A stretch of 64,000 nt of DNA from Pontivivens nitratireducens (GTDB taxonomy: Bacteria > Pseudomonadota > Alphaproteobacteria > Rhodobacterales > Rhodobacteraceae), in contig NZ_JACJUQ010000004.1 in NCBI RefSeq assembly GCF_014235845.1, forward strand, positions 1 to 64,000. The letters run 5' to 3'. The notes under the pieces are model-generated. The model did no database searches. It saw only the letters and a program-made list of their open reading frames with translations, and had not been told where the DNA came from. Position numbers and translations under genes: made by a program. Positions 53,768 through 63,900 of the stretch are shown here, piece by piece; the stretch's first letter is position 1, and every line of letters starts with the position of its first letter.

Positions 53768-54727
53768 GTGTCCTTCAAGGTCCAGCCACAAGCCCCGGCC
53801 GTTCCCAACCGATGCCAACTGTTCGGCCCCGGTTCGCGCCCTGCTATCTTTGAGAAGATGGCCAGCTCCGCCGCCGATGTCATCAACCTCGACCTGGAGG
53901 ATTCCGTCAGCCCGTCGGACAAGGACAACGCGCGCAAGAACGTTATCGAGGCGATCAACGACATCGACTGGGGCACCAAGACGCTGAGCGTGCGGATCAA
54001 CGGTCTCGACACGCCTTACTGGTATCGTGATGTGATCGATGTGCTTGAACAGGCCGGCGACCGCATTGACCGCTTCATGATTCCCAAGGTCGGCAATGCC
54101 GGTGACATCTACGCCGTGGACGCGCTGGCCAGTGCCGTGGAAATGGCCAAGGGCCGCAGCAAGAAGGTCGGCTTCGAGGTCATCATCGAAACCGCCGCCG
54201 GACTGGCGCATGTCGAGGAGATCGCCGCCGCCTCCCCCCGGATGCAGGCGATGAGCCTGGGTGCCGCAGATTATGCCGCCAGCATGGGAATGCAGACCAC
54301 CGGCATCGGCGGAACGCAGGAAAACTACTACATGCTGACCCCCGATGGGCAGAAGCACTGGGGCGATCCCTGGGTCATGCCCATCACCGCCATCGTCGCC
54401 GCCTGCCGCACGCACGGCCTGCTACCCGTCGATGGTCCGTTCGGTGATTTCTCGGACGATCAGGGCTTCACGGCGCAGGCACGCCGCTCCGCCACGCTGG
54501 GAATGGTCGGCAAATGGGCGATCCACCCCAAGCAGGTCGCGCTGGCGAACGAGGTGTTTACCCCGTCCGAGGCGCAGATCACCGAAGCCCGCGAAATCCT
54601 CGCCGCGATGGAGGAGGCGGAAAAAACCGGCCAGGGTGCCGCCGTCTACAAGGGGCGTCTGGTCGACCTCGCCTCGATCCGTCAGGCCGAAGTGATCGTC
54701 AAACAATCCGAGATGATCGCAGGGTAA
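53768..54727 (+). CDS. mcl1: L-malyl-CoA/beta-methylmalyl-CoA lyase Mcl1
   Basis: HpcH/HpaI (CitE-like) aldolase of 319 residues, closely resembling Rhodobacter Mcl1: SFKVQPQAPAVPNRCQLFGPGSRPAIFEKM, the metal-binding VINLDLEDSVSP, GFEVIIETAAGLAHVEEIA and the adenine-contact C-terminal MVGKWAIHPKQVALANEVF. It cleaves methylmalyl-CoA to glyoxylate and propionyl-CoA and makes malyl-CoA, steps of the ethylmalonyl-CoA pathway for acetate assimilation. The start is GTG, with AAGGAG 5-6 nt upstream. Other pathway genes are not in the window. Confidence 0.92.
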   Translation: MSFKVQPQAPAVPNRCQLFGPGSRPAIFEKMASSAADVINLDLEDSVSPSDKDNARKNVIEAINDIDWGTKTLSVRINGLDTPYWYRDVIDVLEQAGDRIDRFMIPKVGNAGDIYAVDALASAVEMAKGRSKKVGFEVIIETAAGLAHVEEIAAASPRMQAMSLGAADYAASMGMQTTGIGGTQENYYMLTPDGQKHWGDPWVMPITAIVAACRTHGLLPVDGPFGDFSDDQGFTAQARRSATLGMVGKWAIHPKQVALANEVFTPSEAQITEAREILAAMEEAEKTGQGAAVYKGRLVDLASIRQAEVIVKQSEMIAG

Positions 54728-54730
54728 AAA

Positions 54731-54759
54731 CGGGTTGGCCCGGGCGACCGGGCCACCCG
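54731..54759 (+). terminator. GC-rich hairpin after mcl1
   Basis: CGGGTTGGCCCGG pairs with CCGGGCCACCCG (12 bp, one bulged T, GCGA loop) three bases after the mcl1 stop. No U-run follows. Likely terminator or 3' stabiliser between mcl1 and accA. Confidence 0.6.
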
Positions 54760-54843
54760 CATCTACATTGCATCTACACGGGGGGAATTGCATTTCGGTC
54801 CCCCAGCCGCCTATATCCCCCATAGTAACGCACGAGGGGCCAT

Positions 54844-55800
54844 ATGCAGAACTATCTCGACTTCGAAAAGGGTTTGGCTGAAATCGAAGGCAAGGCGGAG
54901 GAGCTGCGCGCCCTCGGCAGGCAGGACCCGACGATGAAGGTCGATGAGGAAGCGGCCGGCCTGGACAAGAAGGCCAAGACGATGCTCGCCGACCTCTACG
55001 GCGACCTGTCCCCCTGGCGCAAGGCGCAGGTGGCGCGGCATCCCAACCGTCCGCACTGCAAGGATTATATCGACGCGCTGTTCACGGAATACACGCCCTT
55101 GGCCGGCGACCGTAACTTCGCAGACGATCCCGCCGTCATGGGCGGTCTGGCCCGCCTCGACGATCGCCCGGTCGTGGTGATCGGTCAGGAAAAGGGCAAT
55201 GACACGGCCAGCCGCATCGCCCGCAACTTCGGCATGATGCGGCCCGAGGGCTATCGGAAGGTCGTGCGCCTGATGGATCTGGCCGACCGGTTTGGCCTGC
55301 CCGTCATCACCCTCGTCGATACACCCGGCGCCTATCCCGGCAAGGGCGCGGAGGAACGCGGCCAGTCCGAGGCCATCGCCCGCTCGACCGAGAAATGTCT
55401 GTCGCTGCGTGTTCCGCTGATCTCCGTCATCATCGGTGAGGGCATGTCGGGCGGTGCCATCGCACTGACCACCGGCAACCGTGTCGCGATGCTGGAACAC
55501 GCGATCTACACCGTCATTTCGCCGGAGGGCTGCGCCTCGATCCTGTGGAAAAACGCCGAGAAGATGCGCGAGGCTGCCGAGGCCCTGCGGCTGACCGCGC
55601 AGAACCTGCTGAAATTGCGCGTCATAGATCGCGTGATCGCGGAGCCGGTCGGCGGCGCGCAGCGCGATCCCGATGCGGCGATTGCATCCGTTGGTCAGGC
55701 ATTGAGCGCAATGCTGGCGGATTTCGACGGCAAGAGTGGCGACCAGATCCGCGATGACCGGCGCAAGAAGTTCCTCGATATGGGCATGGTCGCGCTATAG
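54844..55800 (+). CDS. accA: acetyl-CoA carboxylase carboxyltransferase subunit alpha
   Basis: A 318-residue crotonase-fold subunit that, with AccD, transfers CO2 from biotin to acetyl-CoA for fatty acid synthesis. Characteristic segments are [78 protein letters not shown] and [17 protein letters not shown] with the oxyanion-hole glycines. GAGGGGCCAT precedes the ATG. The upstream 116 bp contain a hairpin and the short repeat GCATCTACA twice with an 11-bp period. Confidence 0.96.
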   Translation: MQNYLDFEKGLAEIEGKAEELRALGRQDPTMKVDEEAAGLDKKAKTMLADLYGDLSPWRKAQVARHPNRPHCKDYIDALFTEYTPLAGDRNFADDPAVMGGLARLDDRPVVVIGQEKGNDTASRIARNFGMMRPEGYRKVVRLMDLADRFGLPVITLVDTPGAYPGKGAEERGQSEAIARSTEKCLSLRVPLISVIIGEGMSGGAIALTTGNRVAMLEHAIYTVISPEGCASILWKNAEKMREAAEALRLTAQNLLKLRVIDRVIAEPVGGAQRDPDAAIASVGQALSAMLADFDGKSGDQIRDDRRKKFLDMGMVAL

Positions 55801-55870
55801 CGCAGATGCTCCGCTCCAAAGCCTGAGAAGCCAACTATGAACTTTCGTCCCCTATCGCCGGGGGGCGATC

Positions 55871-56569
55871 TCAACGGTCTAGCAATCGGTCAGAAGCTGG
55901 CTCTATTTCTGCTTCGAGCTGGGTGATAAACACCGCCGGGTCTAGCCCTACGGGAATTTCCGGCAGGAACTCGACCACCGCGACGCCGGGCTTGCGCAGC
56001 AGGGAGTTGCGGCCCCAGAACATGCCTGCATTGGTCGCCGCTGGCACGCAGGGCAGCGCGAAACTCTGATAAAGCGCCGCGGCGCCCCGCTTGTACCGCG
56101 CCACCACACCGGGCGCGACCCGCGTTCCCTGCGGATAGATCACGATCTGTCCGGGATCGGCGCGTTGCTCCGCGACATTTTCCAACATCGCGCCCATCGC
56201 GCCTCTGGACTGCCTGTCCACCGGCGCGCAGCCGATCTGCATGGCGTAAAAGCCGACGATCGGGGTCCACTTCACGGATTTTTTCATCACGAATTTCGGG
56301 CGAGGCAAGGTGCCCATCAGGATGATGATGTCCAGAAAGCTCTGGTGTTTTGCCGCCACGATGCATTCGCCCTGGGGGACCTGCCCCCGAATCTCGACCT
56401 TCAGTCCGACGATGGTCCGCATCAGCCAGAACACCACGTGGCAGTAACGGCTCATGAACCAGTACGCCCAATCCTTGGACAGCATGGCCGGTATCGCGCC
56501 CGCCACTCCCATGACCAGCAGGGCGATGTACATCGCGGCGGTAAAGATCAGGGATCGGATCAGTAGCAT
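55871..56569 (-). CDS. plsC: 1-acyl-sn-glycerol-3-phosphate acyltransferase PlsC
   Basis: A 232-residue PlsC-type enzyme that makes phosphatidic acid. It has an N-terminal membrane helix, the HX4D box KHQSFLD (His75, Asp80), and the glycerol-phosphate-binding YPQGTR near 148. It follows ftsX by 9 bp and is probably in the ftsE-ftsX-plsC operon. With olsA it gives two PlsC paralogues here; this one, away from olsB, is the better candidate for general phospholipid synthesis. Confidence 0.9.
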   Translation of the reverse strand: MLLIRSLIFTAAMYIALLVMGVAGAIPAMLSKDWAYWFMSRYCHVVFWLMRTIVGLKVEIRGQVPQGECIVAAKHQSFLDIIILMGTLPRPKFVMKKSVKWTPIVGFYAMQIGCAPVDRQSRGAMGAMLENVAEQRADPGQIVIYPQGTRVAPGVVARYKRGAAALYQSFALPCVPAATNAGMFWGRNSLLRKPGVAVVEFLPEIPVGLDPAVFITQLEAEIEPASDRLLDR

Positions 56570-56578
56570 GGAATGTCC

Positions 56579-57472
56579 TCAGCGGTCTTCGAGGTGACGC
56601 AGCGCGCGGAATGCGGCCATTCGGGTTGCGATAAACGCGGTCGCCGCGGCGATCAAGGGCACGGTGAGCAACAGCGCCCATTGTGCGCCCTGCGGGCCCA
56701 GCCGCGTGACGAAGGCTGCCTCCCGCGCCATGTCGGGCATGAACAGCAATCCCAGCGCCGCCAGCACGGTTCCGGCCACCCCACCGCCCAGGGCCCGCAG
56801 CGTGAAGCGGCGCACGAAGGCACCGGCGATGTAGTTGTCCTGCGCCCCGATCAGGCGCAGCGTTCCGATGATCTGTTCGTTTGCGGCCAGTGAGGCCTGT
56901 GCGGCCAGCGTGATCATGCCCGCCGTGGCCAGCGCGATCAGTCCCAGCGCGCCCAGCCCGAACAGACGCAGACGTTGCGCCGCCGCCACCATCGGGCGGC
57001 GCCAGCGGGTGTGGTCGTCATAGACGGCATCAGGTGCCTCTCCCTCCAGCCGCAGGCGCAGACTGTCGGCGTCGGGGCCGGCGACCGTCTCCTCCATCAC
57101 GATGACGCGGGGCACAGGCAGCACGTCCAGCGTCAGGTCGCTGCCCAACCAGGGGGCCAGAAGGGCGCTTTGCTCCTCCTCGCTCAACAGCCGTGCGGAC
57201 TGGATGCCGGGGGTCGTGCGCACGGCAATCAGGGCTGCCTCGGCCTGCGCGTCCATCTGCCCCTCGGGGGCCAGGATCGTCACGGTGGAGGAGCGCGCCA
57301 GCTCCGCCGACCATCTGTCGGCCAGTCGGTCCGTGGCGAAGCAGACCGCCAGCGCCGCCACGGCCAGCGCCGCCATGGCCAGCGACACCAGCGACACCAG
57401 CCATGCGGTGAAGCCGGAGGTCGGGACGATACCGTCCGCCGCCCCGCCCGAAAGCAAGCGATGCAGTTTCAC
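56579..57472 (-). CDS. ftsX: cell division ABC transporter-like permease FtsX
   Basis: A 297-residue protein with four membrane helices (about 24-45, 170-195, 222-245, 262-285) and an extracytoplasmic loop between helices 1 and 2 (about 50-165). With FtsE it couples Z-ring dynamics to activation of septal peptidoglycan hydrolases. Its start overlaps the ftsE stop by 4 bp. Divergent sequence, as is common for FtsX, but context with ftsE supports the call. Confidence 0.88.
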   Translation of the reverse strand: MKLHRLLSGGAADGIVPTSGFTAWLVSLVSLAMAALAVAALAVCFATDRLADRWSAELARSSTVTILAPEGQMDAQAEAALIAVRTTPGIQSARLLSEEEQSALLAPWLGSDLTLDVLPVPRVIVMEETVAGPDADSLRLRLEGEAPDAVYDDHTRWRRPMVAAAQRLRLFGLGALGLIALATAGMITLAAQASLAANEQIIGTLRLIGAQDNYIAGAFVRRFTLRALGGGVAGTVLAALGLLFMPDMAREAAFVTRLGPQGAQWALLLTVPLIAAATAFIATRMAAFRALRHLEDR

Positions 57473-58146
57473 AGGTCCGCCCCCGCCATTTGCAACCGAC
57501 CCCGGGCCAAGCGCAGGACACGGGCGTTCACGTCCGCCTTTGCGGTTCGAATCAGATTCATATCATGGGTCGCGATCACCACGGCCTTGCCCAGCCTGTT
57601 CAACTCGACCAGCAGACGCAGAACCCTCTCAGCCATCGCCCAGTCCAGATTGCCCGTCGGCTCATCCGCCAGCACGATGTCCGGCGCACTGATGACTGCG
57701 CGCGCCAGGGCGGCCCGCTGGCGTTCCCCGCCCGACAATTCAGGCGGCAGGGCGTAGGCGCGACTGGCCAAGCCGACCCAATCGAGCAGATCGTCCAAAT
57801 CCCGCTCGACCTCGGGACCGAGACGGCCTGCGACCTGCAATGGCAGCACGACGTTTTCGCGCAGCGTCAGATGATCCAGAAAGACGCAGTTCTGGTGCAT
57901 CACACCGATCCGGCGGCGCGTCAGCGCCACATCGTTCCGGTCAAACGTCATCACATCGCGATCGAACAGTTGCATGCGGCCGTCGGTGGGTCGCAGCGCC
58001 AGATAGCACAGCTTGAGGAACGTGGTCTTGCCCGCTCCCGACGGGCCGGTCAGGAAATGGAAGGACCCGGGCGCGATGTCGAGCGTTACATCCGACAGGA
58101 TGCGATCTTGCCCGTAGCTGAAGCCAGCCTGCTCGAAACCGATCAC
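57469..58146 (-). CDS. ftsE: cell division ATP-binding protein FtsE
   Basis: ABC ATPase of 225 residues. Walker A is [11 protein letters not shown], the Q-loop region is [16 protein letters not shown], the signature LSGGERQR, Walker [14 protein letters not shown] and the H-loop ATHD. GTG 58146 ([12 protein letters not shown]) is chosen as start because GGGGGAAGAAC precedes it and it matches the usual FtsE N-terminus; a further 29 codons upstream are open. First gene of ftsE-ftsX-plsC and divergent from the zinc-ribbon gene. Confidence 0.93.
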   Translation of the reverse strand: MIGFEQAGFSYGQDRILSDVTLDIAPGSFHFLTGPSGAGKTTFLKLCYLALRPTDGRMQLFDRDVMTFDRNDVALTRRRIGVMHQNCVFLDHLTLRENVVLPLQVAGRLGPEVERDLDDLLDWVGLASRAYALPPELSGGERQRAALARAVISAPDIVLADEPTGNLDWAMAERVLRLLVELNRLGKAVVIATHDMNLIRTAKADVNARVLRLARGRLQMAGADL

Positions 58147-58318
58147 GTTCTTCCCCCAAACCGTTGCTTGCGGACCATTGCAGATGCGTATCGCGGGAAC
58201 AATAGTTCGGCACGGGGGTTGGGGCCTAGGCACCGTCGGAATTGCGGGTTAATGTCCGTCATTGCGGTTGATCCTGAGGGGGGCGACCGGCTTGAAACAG
58301 TATTTCCGGGGGAATGAC

Positions 58319-59632
58319 GTGCGCCTGATCTGTCCGAACTGCGCAACCCAGTACGAAGTTGCGGATGCCGATGTTCCGGTAACAGGCCGCGTGGTTCAAT
58401 GTGGTGTTTGCGACAACGAATGGACCGCCACGCGACCCGTGAGCACGCAGGATTCGGCCGCGCCGGACTCCCCGGATGAGACTCCCGAAATGATCACCCC
58501 GGACTTCGCGGCGCCGGAGGAGATCGCCAGCGCCATTTCCGATGCCTTGGGGGAGCGGCCCGATTCCACACCCGAAGCTGTGCCTGATACTGCCGAAGAA
58601 TATGCCGTGGATGACCGGTTGAGCATGGACCTCGATGAAGAGGAGGAGCAGCCGGATATGGCCGGGGCCTCCGATTTCGACGTCGAGGCATTGCGCTCGC
58701 TTCTGTCGCGACAGGTCTCCTCCCGTCAGGATCCTGCGGAAGCGCCCGCCGATCAGGCGACGAACGCGGGCGAGCCGGAACGCACCGACAGCGGCCCCAC
58801 GATCGACGCGACTCCAGCGCCGATGCAGCACGAATATGCCGACGAACCGCATCCACCTGCCGCGCAGCCCGAGGAACCGGACATATCCACCGATTTCAGC
58901 ATTCCGCCGGTGCCGCAAAGCGATACGATCCGCGCCGGGGCCGATGCCGCGTTCGAGGCGATGCGCGCGCGCCGCGCCGAAAGGCGGGCCGCCCGCCAGT
59001 CGGACGCAACGCCACCGACGTCACAAACCCTGATTGAGGAACCCGCAAGCGAGATTGACGAGGCGGATTCGGTTCTGAACGATCTGCGCCGTATCCTTGA
59101 TGAGCCATCGCAGCCCGCAGCGACGTTGACACATGAGGCGGAGCCCGATGGGGATGCCGACGCTCTGGCGCCTCCGCCTGCCGCGCGGATCGAGCCGGAA
59201 ACTTCCGATGTCACGCCCTTCCCCCCGGCGCGCGCCCGTCCACAACGCTCGGGCCGCCCTGGCGCGCATCCGGTATCCGATCATCCGGTGGAGCCTGCCG
59301 CCCCGCGAACCGCACGTCCTGCGCGACCCGGGCGACCTGGCGCCACCCCACCACCTGCCACCACGCTTCCTGCGGCTGCGAACGACAATGTGCCGCAGGA
59401 AAATGCGCCGGAGGATGGGCGCGCACCACACGAACAGACCGCCCCGACGACCGGTGGCAGAGGTGGTCTGGGTTTCGTGATGGCACTGATGCTCGCCCTG
59501 ATCGCGGCGGCGGTCTATTTTCTGGCGGCCGATCTGGCCGCCGCCCTGCCGCCCATCGCGCCGGCGCTGGAGGCTTATGTTTCCACCATCAACTCGTTGC
59601 GGGCGTCCATCGCGGCCCTTGTGAACGGCTGA
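58319..59632 (+). CDS. MJ0042-type zinc-ribbon protein with disordered linker and C-terminal membrane anchor
   Basis: 437 residues: an N-terminal zinc ribbon (Cys5, Cys8, Cys28, Cys31 in LICPNC and VVQCGVC), about 330 residues rich in Pro, Ala, Asp and Glu and presumably disordered, and one membrane helix near 382-402 (GLGFVMALMLALIAAAVYFL). Such proteins are frequent next to ftsE in Rhodobacterales, but no function is assigned. GTG 58319 follows GGGGGAATGAC; this start places the zinc ribbon at the very N-terminus as in the family. A soluble regulatory role via the zinc site is only a guess. Confidence 0.75.
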   Translation: MRLICPNCATQYEVADADVPVTGRVVQCGVCDNEWTATRPVSTQDSAAPDSPDETPEMITPDFAAPEEIASAISDALGERPDSTPEAVPDTAEEYAVDDRLSMDLDEEEEQPDMAGASDFDVEALRSLLSRQVSSRQDPAEAPADQATNAGEPERTDSGPTIDATPAPMQHEYADEPHPPAAQPEEPDISTDFSIPPVPQSDTIRAGADAAFEAMRARRAERRAARQSDATPPTSQTLIEEPASEIDEADSVLNDLRRILDEPSQPAATLTHEAEPDGDADALAPPPAARIEPETSDVTPFPPARARPQRSGRPGAHPVSDHPVEPAAPRTARPARPGRPGATPPPATTLPAAANDNVPQENAPEDGRAPHEQTAPTTGGRGGLGFVMALMLALIAAAVYFLAADLAAALPPIAPALEAYVSTINSLRASIAALVNG

Positions 59633-59636
59633 CCCT

Positions 59637-62117
59637 TCAGAAACGGTCGAGCAGGCGGCGCAGGTAGTCGCGCTCCTCCACCGTTCTGTCGCGGTCGCCT
59701 GACCTGCGCCGGATTTCGTCGAGCAGATCGCGTGCGGACCCGATGGAGCCGCCCTCGGGGACCATATCCTCACCACTGTGCAGGGCCTGACCGTTCTGGG
59801 TCGGCCGGCCCAGCGGGTCGCGGCTTGCCGATTGCTGATCGGCTTCCGCTGCGGGATCGCCCTCACGCGGGGGGGCGTCCTCATCGTTGCCTTCGTTATC
59901 CAGCGCGCGAAGTGCCTCGCGCAATGCATCCATCGCCTGAGCCTGACTGTCGAGGGCCCCGCGCCCGTCGCCACGTTCCAGCGCATCGCGGGCATCGGCC
60001 ATGTTGCGTTCCGCCTGATCCAGACGCTCCTGCGCCTCGGCGCTGCCCTGTCCATCATCCGAGCCTTCGAGCATGTCGCGCAAGGCTTCCTGCGTCTCGG
60101 CAAGACCCTCCAGCCCCGAACCGCCCTCGGAACCGGGGCCCTCACGGAACTGGCGCTGCAATTCTTCGAACGAACGGTCGGCAAGCTCCTGCTGTTGTCG
60201 CAAGGTGTCCTGCACACCGCCCTGACCTGTGCCGCCCTCGCCCCCCTGCTGCGGTTCGCCGCCCTGTCCCTGACCGTTCAGGGTCATTTGCATGTTTTCC
60301 ATCATCTGCGCCAGTTGATCGAGCAGGCGCTGCGCTTCCTCACGCTGGCCGTTTTCGGACAGTTCCTGAATGCGGTCCATCAGATCCTGAATGTCCTGAC
60401 GGCTCACCTCCATCCCGTCATCGCCCTGCTCCTGCGCGCGTTGCTGGGCGTCCGGATCGTTCTGCAAGGCCTCGGCCATCTCGCGCATATACTCACGCGT
60501 CGCCTCGCGCAGGTCCTGCATCAGATCCGCGATCTCGGCGTCGCTGGCGCCGTCCTGCAAGGCTTGGCTCAACCGCTGCTGTGCGCGGCGCATTTCAGCG
60601 GCGACATCGGCAAGGCGGCCGTCCTCGATCATCAGCGCGATGTCCCAAAGATGCTGGGCCAGAGTGTCGATCTGCTCCAATGTCGGGATGCCCTGACGGG
60701 CGGTATCTATCGCGGCGATGCTGTCGCGCAGGGCGTCCGTGACCCCGTCGGGCGTGTTCAGTTCGTCCGGCTGATACGAGACCGCACGCAACAACTGACC
60801 GACACGGCGGATGTTCTCCTCAGGAGCCCAAAGCAGGTCGCGGCGCTGCTCGACAATGGCACGGGCAAGCGGATCGTAAAAGGCGCGTTGCGGCAACACC
60901 AGTTCGCGCACTTCGCTGCGCCCGGTCTGGCCTGCGCCGTCCGTCGCCTCAAGCACCATCCGGACAGGAAGCCCGGCAAATGGATGTGTGGACAGATCGC
61001 GGGTAAAGACCTCAGCCCCGCTGCCCTGATCGCGCGAGGGCAGATCCAGATCGACGGTCAGATCAGAGCGCGTCACGGGATCGGGGATCAAGCCATGTCG
61101 CCGCTCGACCGCATCCAGATCGCGGGTGACGATCATCCTGGCGGAGGCAACCTGAAAATCATCCGCGACAGCGAAGGGAACCTCGGTCGCTCCGGCGCGC
61201 GCGCGGGTCACGTCGCCATCGAACCGTATCGTCGGGGCCTGATCGCCACTGACCGAGAAATTCCATTTGGCCAGCTGCGCCCCGCCCCGGCTGAGCGTGA
61301 TCGCGCCGTCCTCCTGCAACAGCAGACGCGCATCGTTCAGGCCGGGGGCGACCTGACGCAGCGCACCGTCGCTGCCGACGCTGTGATCCAGCTCGAAACC
61401 CTCACCATAGGCACGCAGGGCGATTTCGGTGCCGGTGGGCAGGGACAGCAGATCGCCCTCACGCTCGGTCAGATAGATGGTGGGCAGCCCGGTATAGGAC
61501 GGCGGGGTGGCCCAGGCCTCGAATGTAGGTCCGGCGGCGCGGGCACCGCCGATCTTGCCCAGACCTCCCGGATCGGTGCCCTGCACGAACAGCACCCCCG
61601 CCATCGCAGCCGTTGCCGCAACCAGCCGCAATGCGTAGCGGTCCTGACGCGAAACTTGCAGGTTCGGCGCGGGAACGCCGACGCCCTGCGCCGCAGCCTG
61701 CGCCCGTGCCATATGCGCGGACCAGACGGCGGCCTGCGCGGGATCGGTGGGCATGGCGGGGCGGTCGGTCAGCGTGGTCAGCAGGTTTCGGGCCGTGCCG
61801 CGATCCAGCCGCGTAATCGCATCGCCGGTCGTGGGCCAGCGAAAGCGGCGCAAACCCAAGGCGATCAACAACACCACAACGAGAGCAAATCCGGCGACGA
61901 CCGGCCACAGGCCGGCATGCCCCGCCATCCAGGCGATGCCCCCGAATCGCAACGCCGCGTAGCCGCCCAACAACAATGTGCTGACCGGCCAGAAGGCCCG
62001 CGCCCCCCGTTCCGCCGCGATGACCAGACGCGTTGCGCGCAGGCGTCCGCGAAAGGCGTGCAGCGGGTCGAACTGAGGATCGGGCTCGTGTTCAGGCTGG
62101 CGATCGGTCTGGCGCAT
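59637..62117 (-). CDS. TIGR02302/DUF4175 family membrane protein
   Basis: An 826-residue protein of a family largely confined to alphaproteobacteria. Two membrane helices lie near 42-62 and 72-90, and a third near 165-185; a large periplasmic-type region with beta-sandwich features (IRFDGDVTRARAGATEVPFAVADDF) follows, then from about 530 a long Gln/Glu-rich coiled coil with Gly-Gln-rich segments. ATG 62117 is preceded by AAGGGAGCATTC. It comes after lysA in the same direction. Function is unknown; envelope role likely from topology. Confidence 0.85.
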   Translation of the reverse strand: MRQTDRQPEHEPDPQFDPLHAFRGRLRATRLVIAAERGARAFWPVSTLLLGGYAALRFGGIAWMAGHAGLWPVVAGFALVVVLLIALGLRRFRWPTTGDAITRLDRGTARNLLTTLTDRPAMPTDPAQAAVWSAHMARAQAAAQGVGVPAPNLQVSRQDRYALRLVAATAAMAGVLFVQGTDPGGLGKIGGARAAGPTFEAWATPPSYTGLPTIYLTEREGDLLSLPTGTEIALRAYGEGFELDHSVGSDGALRQVAPGLNDARLLLQEDGAITLSRGGAQLAKWNFSVSGDQAPTIRFDGDVTRARAGATEVPFAVADDFQVASARMIVTRDLDAVERRHGLIPDPVTRSDLTVDLDLPSRDQGSGAEVFTRDLSTHPFAGLPVRMVLEATDGAGQTGRSEVRELVLPQRAFYDPLARAIVEQRRDLLWAPEENIRRVGQLLRAVSYQPDELNTPDGVTDALRDSIAAIDTARQGIPTLEQIDTLAQHLWDIALMIEDGRLADVAAEMRRAQQRLSQALQDGASDAEIADLMQDLREATREYMREMAEALQNDPDAQQRAQEQGDDGMEVSRQDIQDLMDRIQELSENGQREEAQRLLDQLAQMMENMQMTLNGQGQGGEPQQGGEGGTGQGGVQDTLRQQQELADRSFEELQRQFREGPGSEGGSGLEGLAETQEALRDMLEGSDDGQGSAEAQERLDQAERNMADARDALERGDGRGALDSQAQAMDALREALRALDNEGNDEDAPPREGDPAAEADQQSASRDPLGRPTQNGQALHSGEDMVPEGGSIGSARDLLDEIRRRSGDRDRTVEERDYLRRLLDRF

Positions 62118-62200
62118 GAATGCTCCCTTCGCCATGGAAGGTAGCGTCTTGCCGCCCGATGGCCAAGCGTCCGGCAGCGTCACCCGCGATGACGTGATCG

Positions 62201-62220
62201 CGAGGGCGGCTCAGCCCTCG
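62201..62220 (-). terminator. small hairpin across the lysA stop
   Basis: CGAGGGC and GCCCTCG (7 bp) flank a 6-base loop that contains part of the lysA stop (62211-62213). A second weak stem (CGCGAT/ATCGCG) follows. No U-run, so at most a weak terminator in the 93-bp spacer before the TIGR02302 gene. Confidence 0.3.
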
Positions 62221-63488
62221 TCTTGCAACCAGTCGGGCACCGTGTCGCGGGCCAGCATTTCCTCAAATGTCGGACGCGCCCGCACCACGGCGAAGCGGTC
62301 GCCGCTGACCAGAACCTCAGGTATCAGGGGCCGCGAATTGTACTCCGATGACATGACCGCACCATAGGCCCCGGCGGACCGGAACGCGATCAGGTCGCCC
62401 GCCGCCATACCCGGCAGATCGCGCCCCTTGGCAAAGGTATCGCCGCTCTCGCAAATCGGGCCGACCACGTCGTAGCGGTGCGGCTCCAACCCCGGCTCAG
62501 GCTCGTTGACCGGAACGATATCGTGCCAGGCCTCGTACATTGCGGGGCGGATCAGGTCGTTCATCGCCGCGTCCACGATCAGGAAGGACCGGTCGGCACC
62601 GGTCTTGTCATAGATCACCTCGCTGACCAGCAGTCCGGCATTGCCCGCGATCAGACGGCCCGGCTCGATCTCGATCTCGCAGTCCAGATCACCGACGGTG
62701 CGGCGCACGACCTCACCGTAATCGAAGGGCAGCGGCGGGGCCTCGTTCGCGCGGACATAGGGTATGCCCAGCCCGCCGCCCAGATCCAGCCGCTTGATCG
62801 TATGGCCATCGGCGCGCAATTGCCGGGTCAGTTCCGCGACCTTGCCGAACGCGGCCTCGTAGGGAGCCAGATCGACCAGTTGCGAGCCGATATGAACGTC
62901 GATGCCGACAACCTCGATCCCCGGCAGGGCGGCGGCGCGGGCATAGGTGTCACGCGCGTTGGCGATGGGGATGCCAAACTTGTTCTCGGACTTGCCCGTC
63001 GCGATCTTGGCGTGGGTCTTCGCATCCACGTCGGGGTTCACGCGCACTGTGATCGGCGCGACCTTGCCCAGGGCGGTGGCCACGGCGGACAGACGCTCCA
63101 GTTCCGGCAGGCTCTCGACGTTGAACTGGCGGATGCCGTGTTGCAGCGCGTAGGTCATCTCCTCGGCGGTTTTTCCAACGCCCGAGAATACGATTTTCTC
63201 ACCCGGCACCCCGGCGGCGCGGGCACGGCGATACTCACCGATGCTGACCACGTCCATCCCCGCGCCCAGCCGCGCCATGATGCGCAAGACGGCAAGGTTG
63301 GAGTTTGCCTTCATCGCATAGCAGATCAGATGCGGCAGACCGGCCAGCGCCTCCTCGAACACCTTGAAGTGACGCTCGAGCGTCGCGGTGGAATAGACGT
63401 AGAACGGCGTGCCGACGCTGCGCGCGATCTCCGTCAGGGGGACGTCTTCGGCGTGCAGGACACCGTCGCGGTACAGAAAATGGTCCAT
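62211..63488 (-). CDS. lysA: diaminopimelate decarboxylase
   Basis: PLP enzyme of 425 residues that makes L-lysine from meso-diaminopimelate in the last step of the pathway. PLP Lys60 is in ICYAMKANSN, the glycine-rich phosphate loop is LDLGGGLGIPY, and the C-terminal substrate motif includes CESGDTFAKGR and GAYGAVMSSEYNSRPL. ATG 63488 has AAAGGCGC upstream. It is 13 bp from the DUF2834 stop, so lptM-like, DUF2834, lysA and TIGR02302 genes read as one run. Confidence 0.96.
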   Translation of the reverse strand: MDHFLYRDGVLHAEDVPLTEIARSVGTPFYVYSTATLERHFKVFEEALAGLPHLICYAMKANSNLAVLRIMARLGAGMDVVSIGEYRRARAAGVPGEKIVFSGVGKTAEEMTYALQHGIRQFNVESLPELERLSAVATALGKVAPITVRVNPDVDAKTHAKIATGKSENKFGIPIANARDTYARAAALPGIEVVGIDVHIGSQLVDLAPYEAAFGKVAELTRQLRADGHTIKRLDLGGGLGIPYVRANEAPPLPFDYGEVVRRTVGDLDCEIEIEPGRLIAGNAGLLVSEVIYDKTGADRSFLIVDAAMNDLIRPAMYEAWHDIVPVNEPEPGLEPHRYDVVGPICESGDTFAKGRDLPGMAAGDLIAFRSAGAYGAVMSSEYNSRPLIPEVLVSGDRFAVVRARPTFEEMLARDTVPDWLQDEG

Positions 63489-63501
63489 GTCGCAGCGCCT
63501 T

Positions 63502-63819
63502 TCAGTCCTGCCCGCGTGATCGCAGGAGGAGGTAGAGGGGCAATGCACATGACACCCCGATGCAGAAGATCGCGGGGATCGCCACCAGCGACGACCAGTC
63601 GCGGCGCACGCGCACCTCTGCCACGATCCAGATGATCAGGGCGGCCGCCGTGACGTTCAGGTCGTAGACCAGGCCGGTCGTCGCATCCGAGACATTCCAC
63701 GCGCCGATCATCGCCGCCATCGACCAGTCGTTTTTCGCTAGCCAAGGCAGGAAATACGCCATCGGCAGGATCGTCCCCACCAGTGTCAGGATCAGATAGG
63801 TAATGCGCAGCGCAGACAT
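63502..63819 (-). CDS. DUF2834 small membrane protein
   Basis: 105 residues, with three membrane helices (about 5-22, 45-66, 78-98) and the conserved ITYLILTLVGTILPMAYFLPWL start and NLTVTAAALIIW-like core (here DLNVTAAALIIW) of DUF2834. ATG 63819 has GGAGGGCGA directly upstream. Function is not known. Confidence 0.8.
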   Translation of the reverse strand: MSALRITYLILTLVGTILPMAYFLPWLAKNDWSMAAMIGAWNVSDATTGLVYDLNVTAAALIIWIVAEVRVRRDWSSLVAIPAIFCIGVSCALPLYLLLRSRGQD

Positions 63820-63900
63820 CTCGCCCTCCGAATTTCGATTGCGCCCCGACCTAGCCACGCGCCCCGCGCATTGCAAGCAAACACCGCCGGCGCTCGGGAT

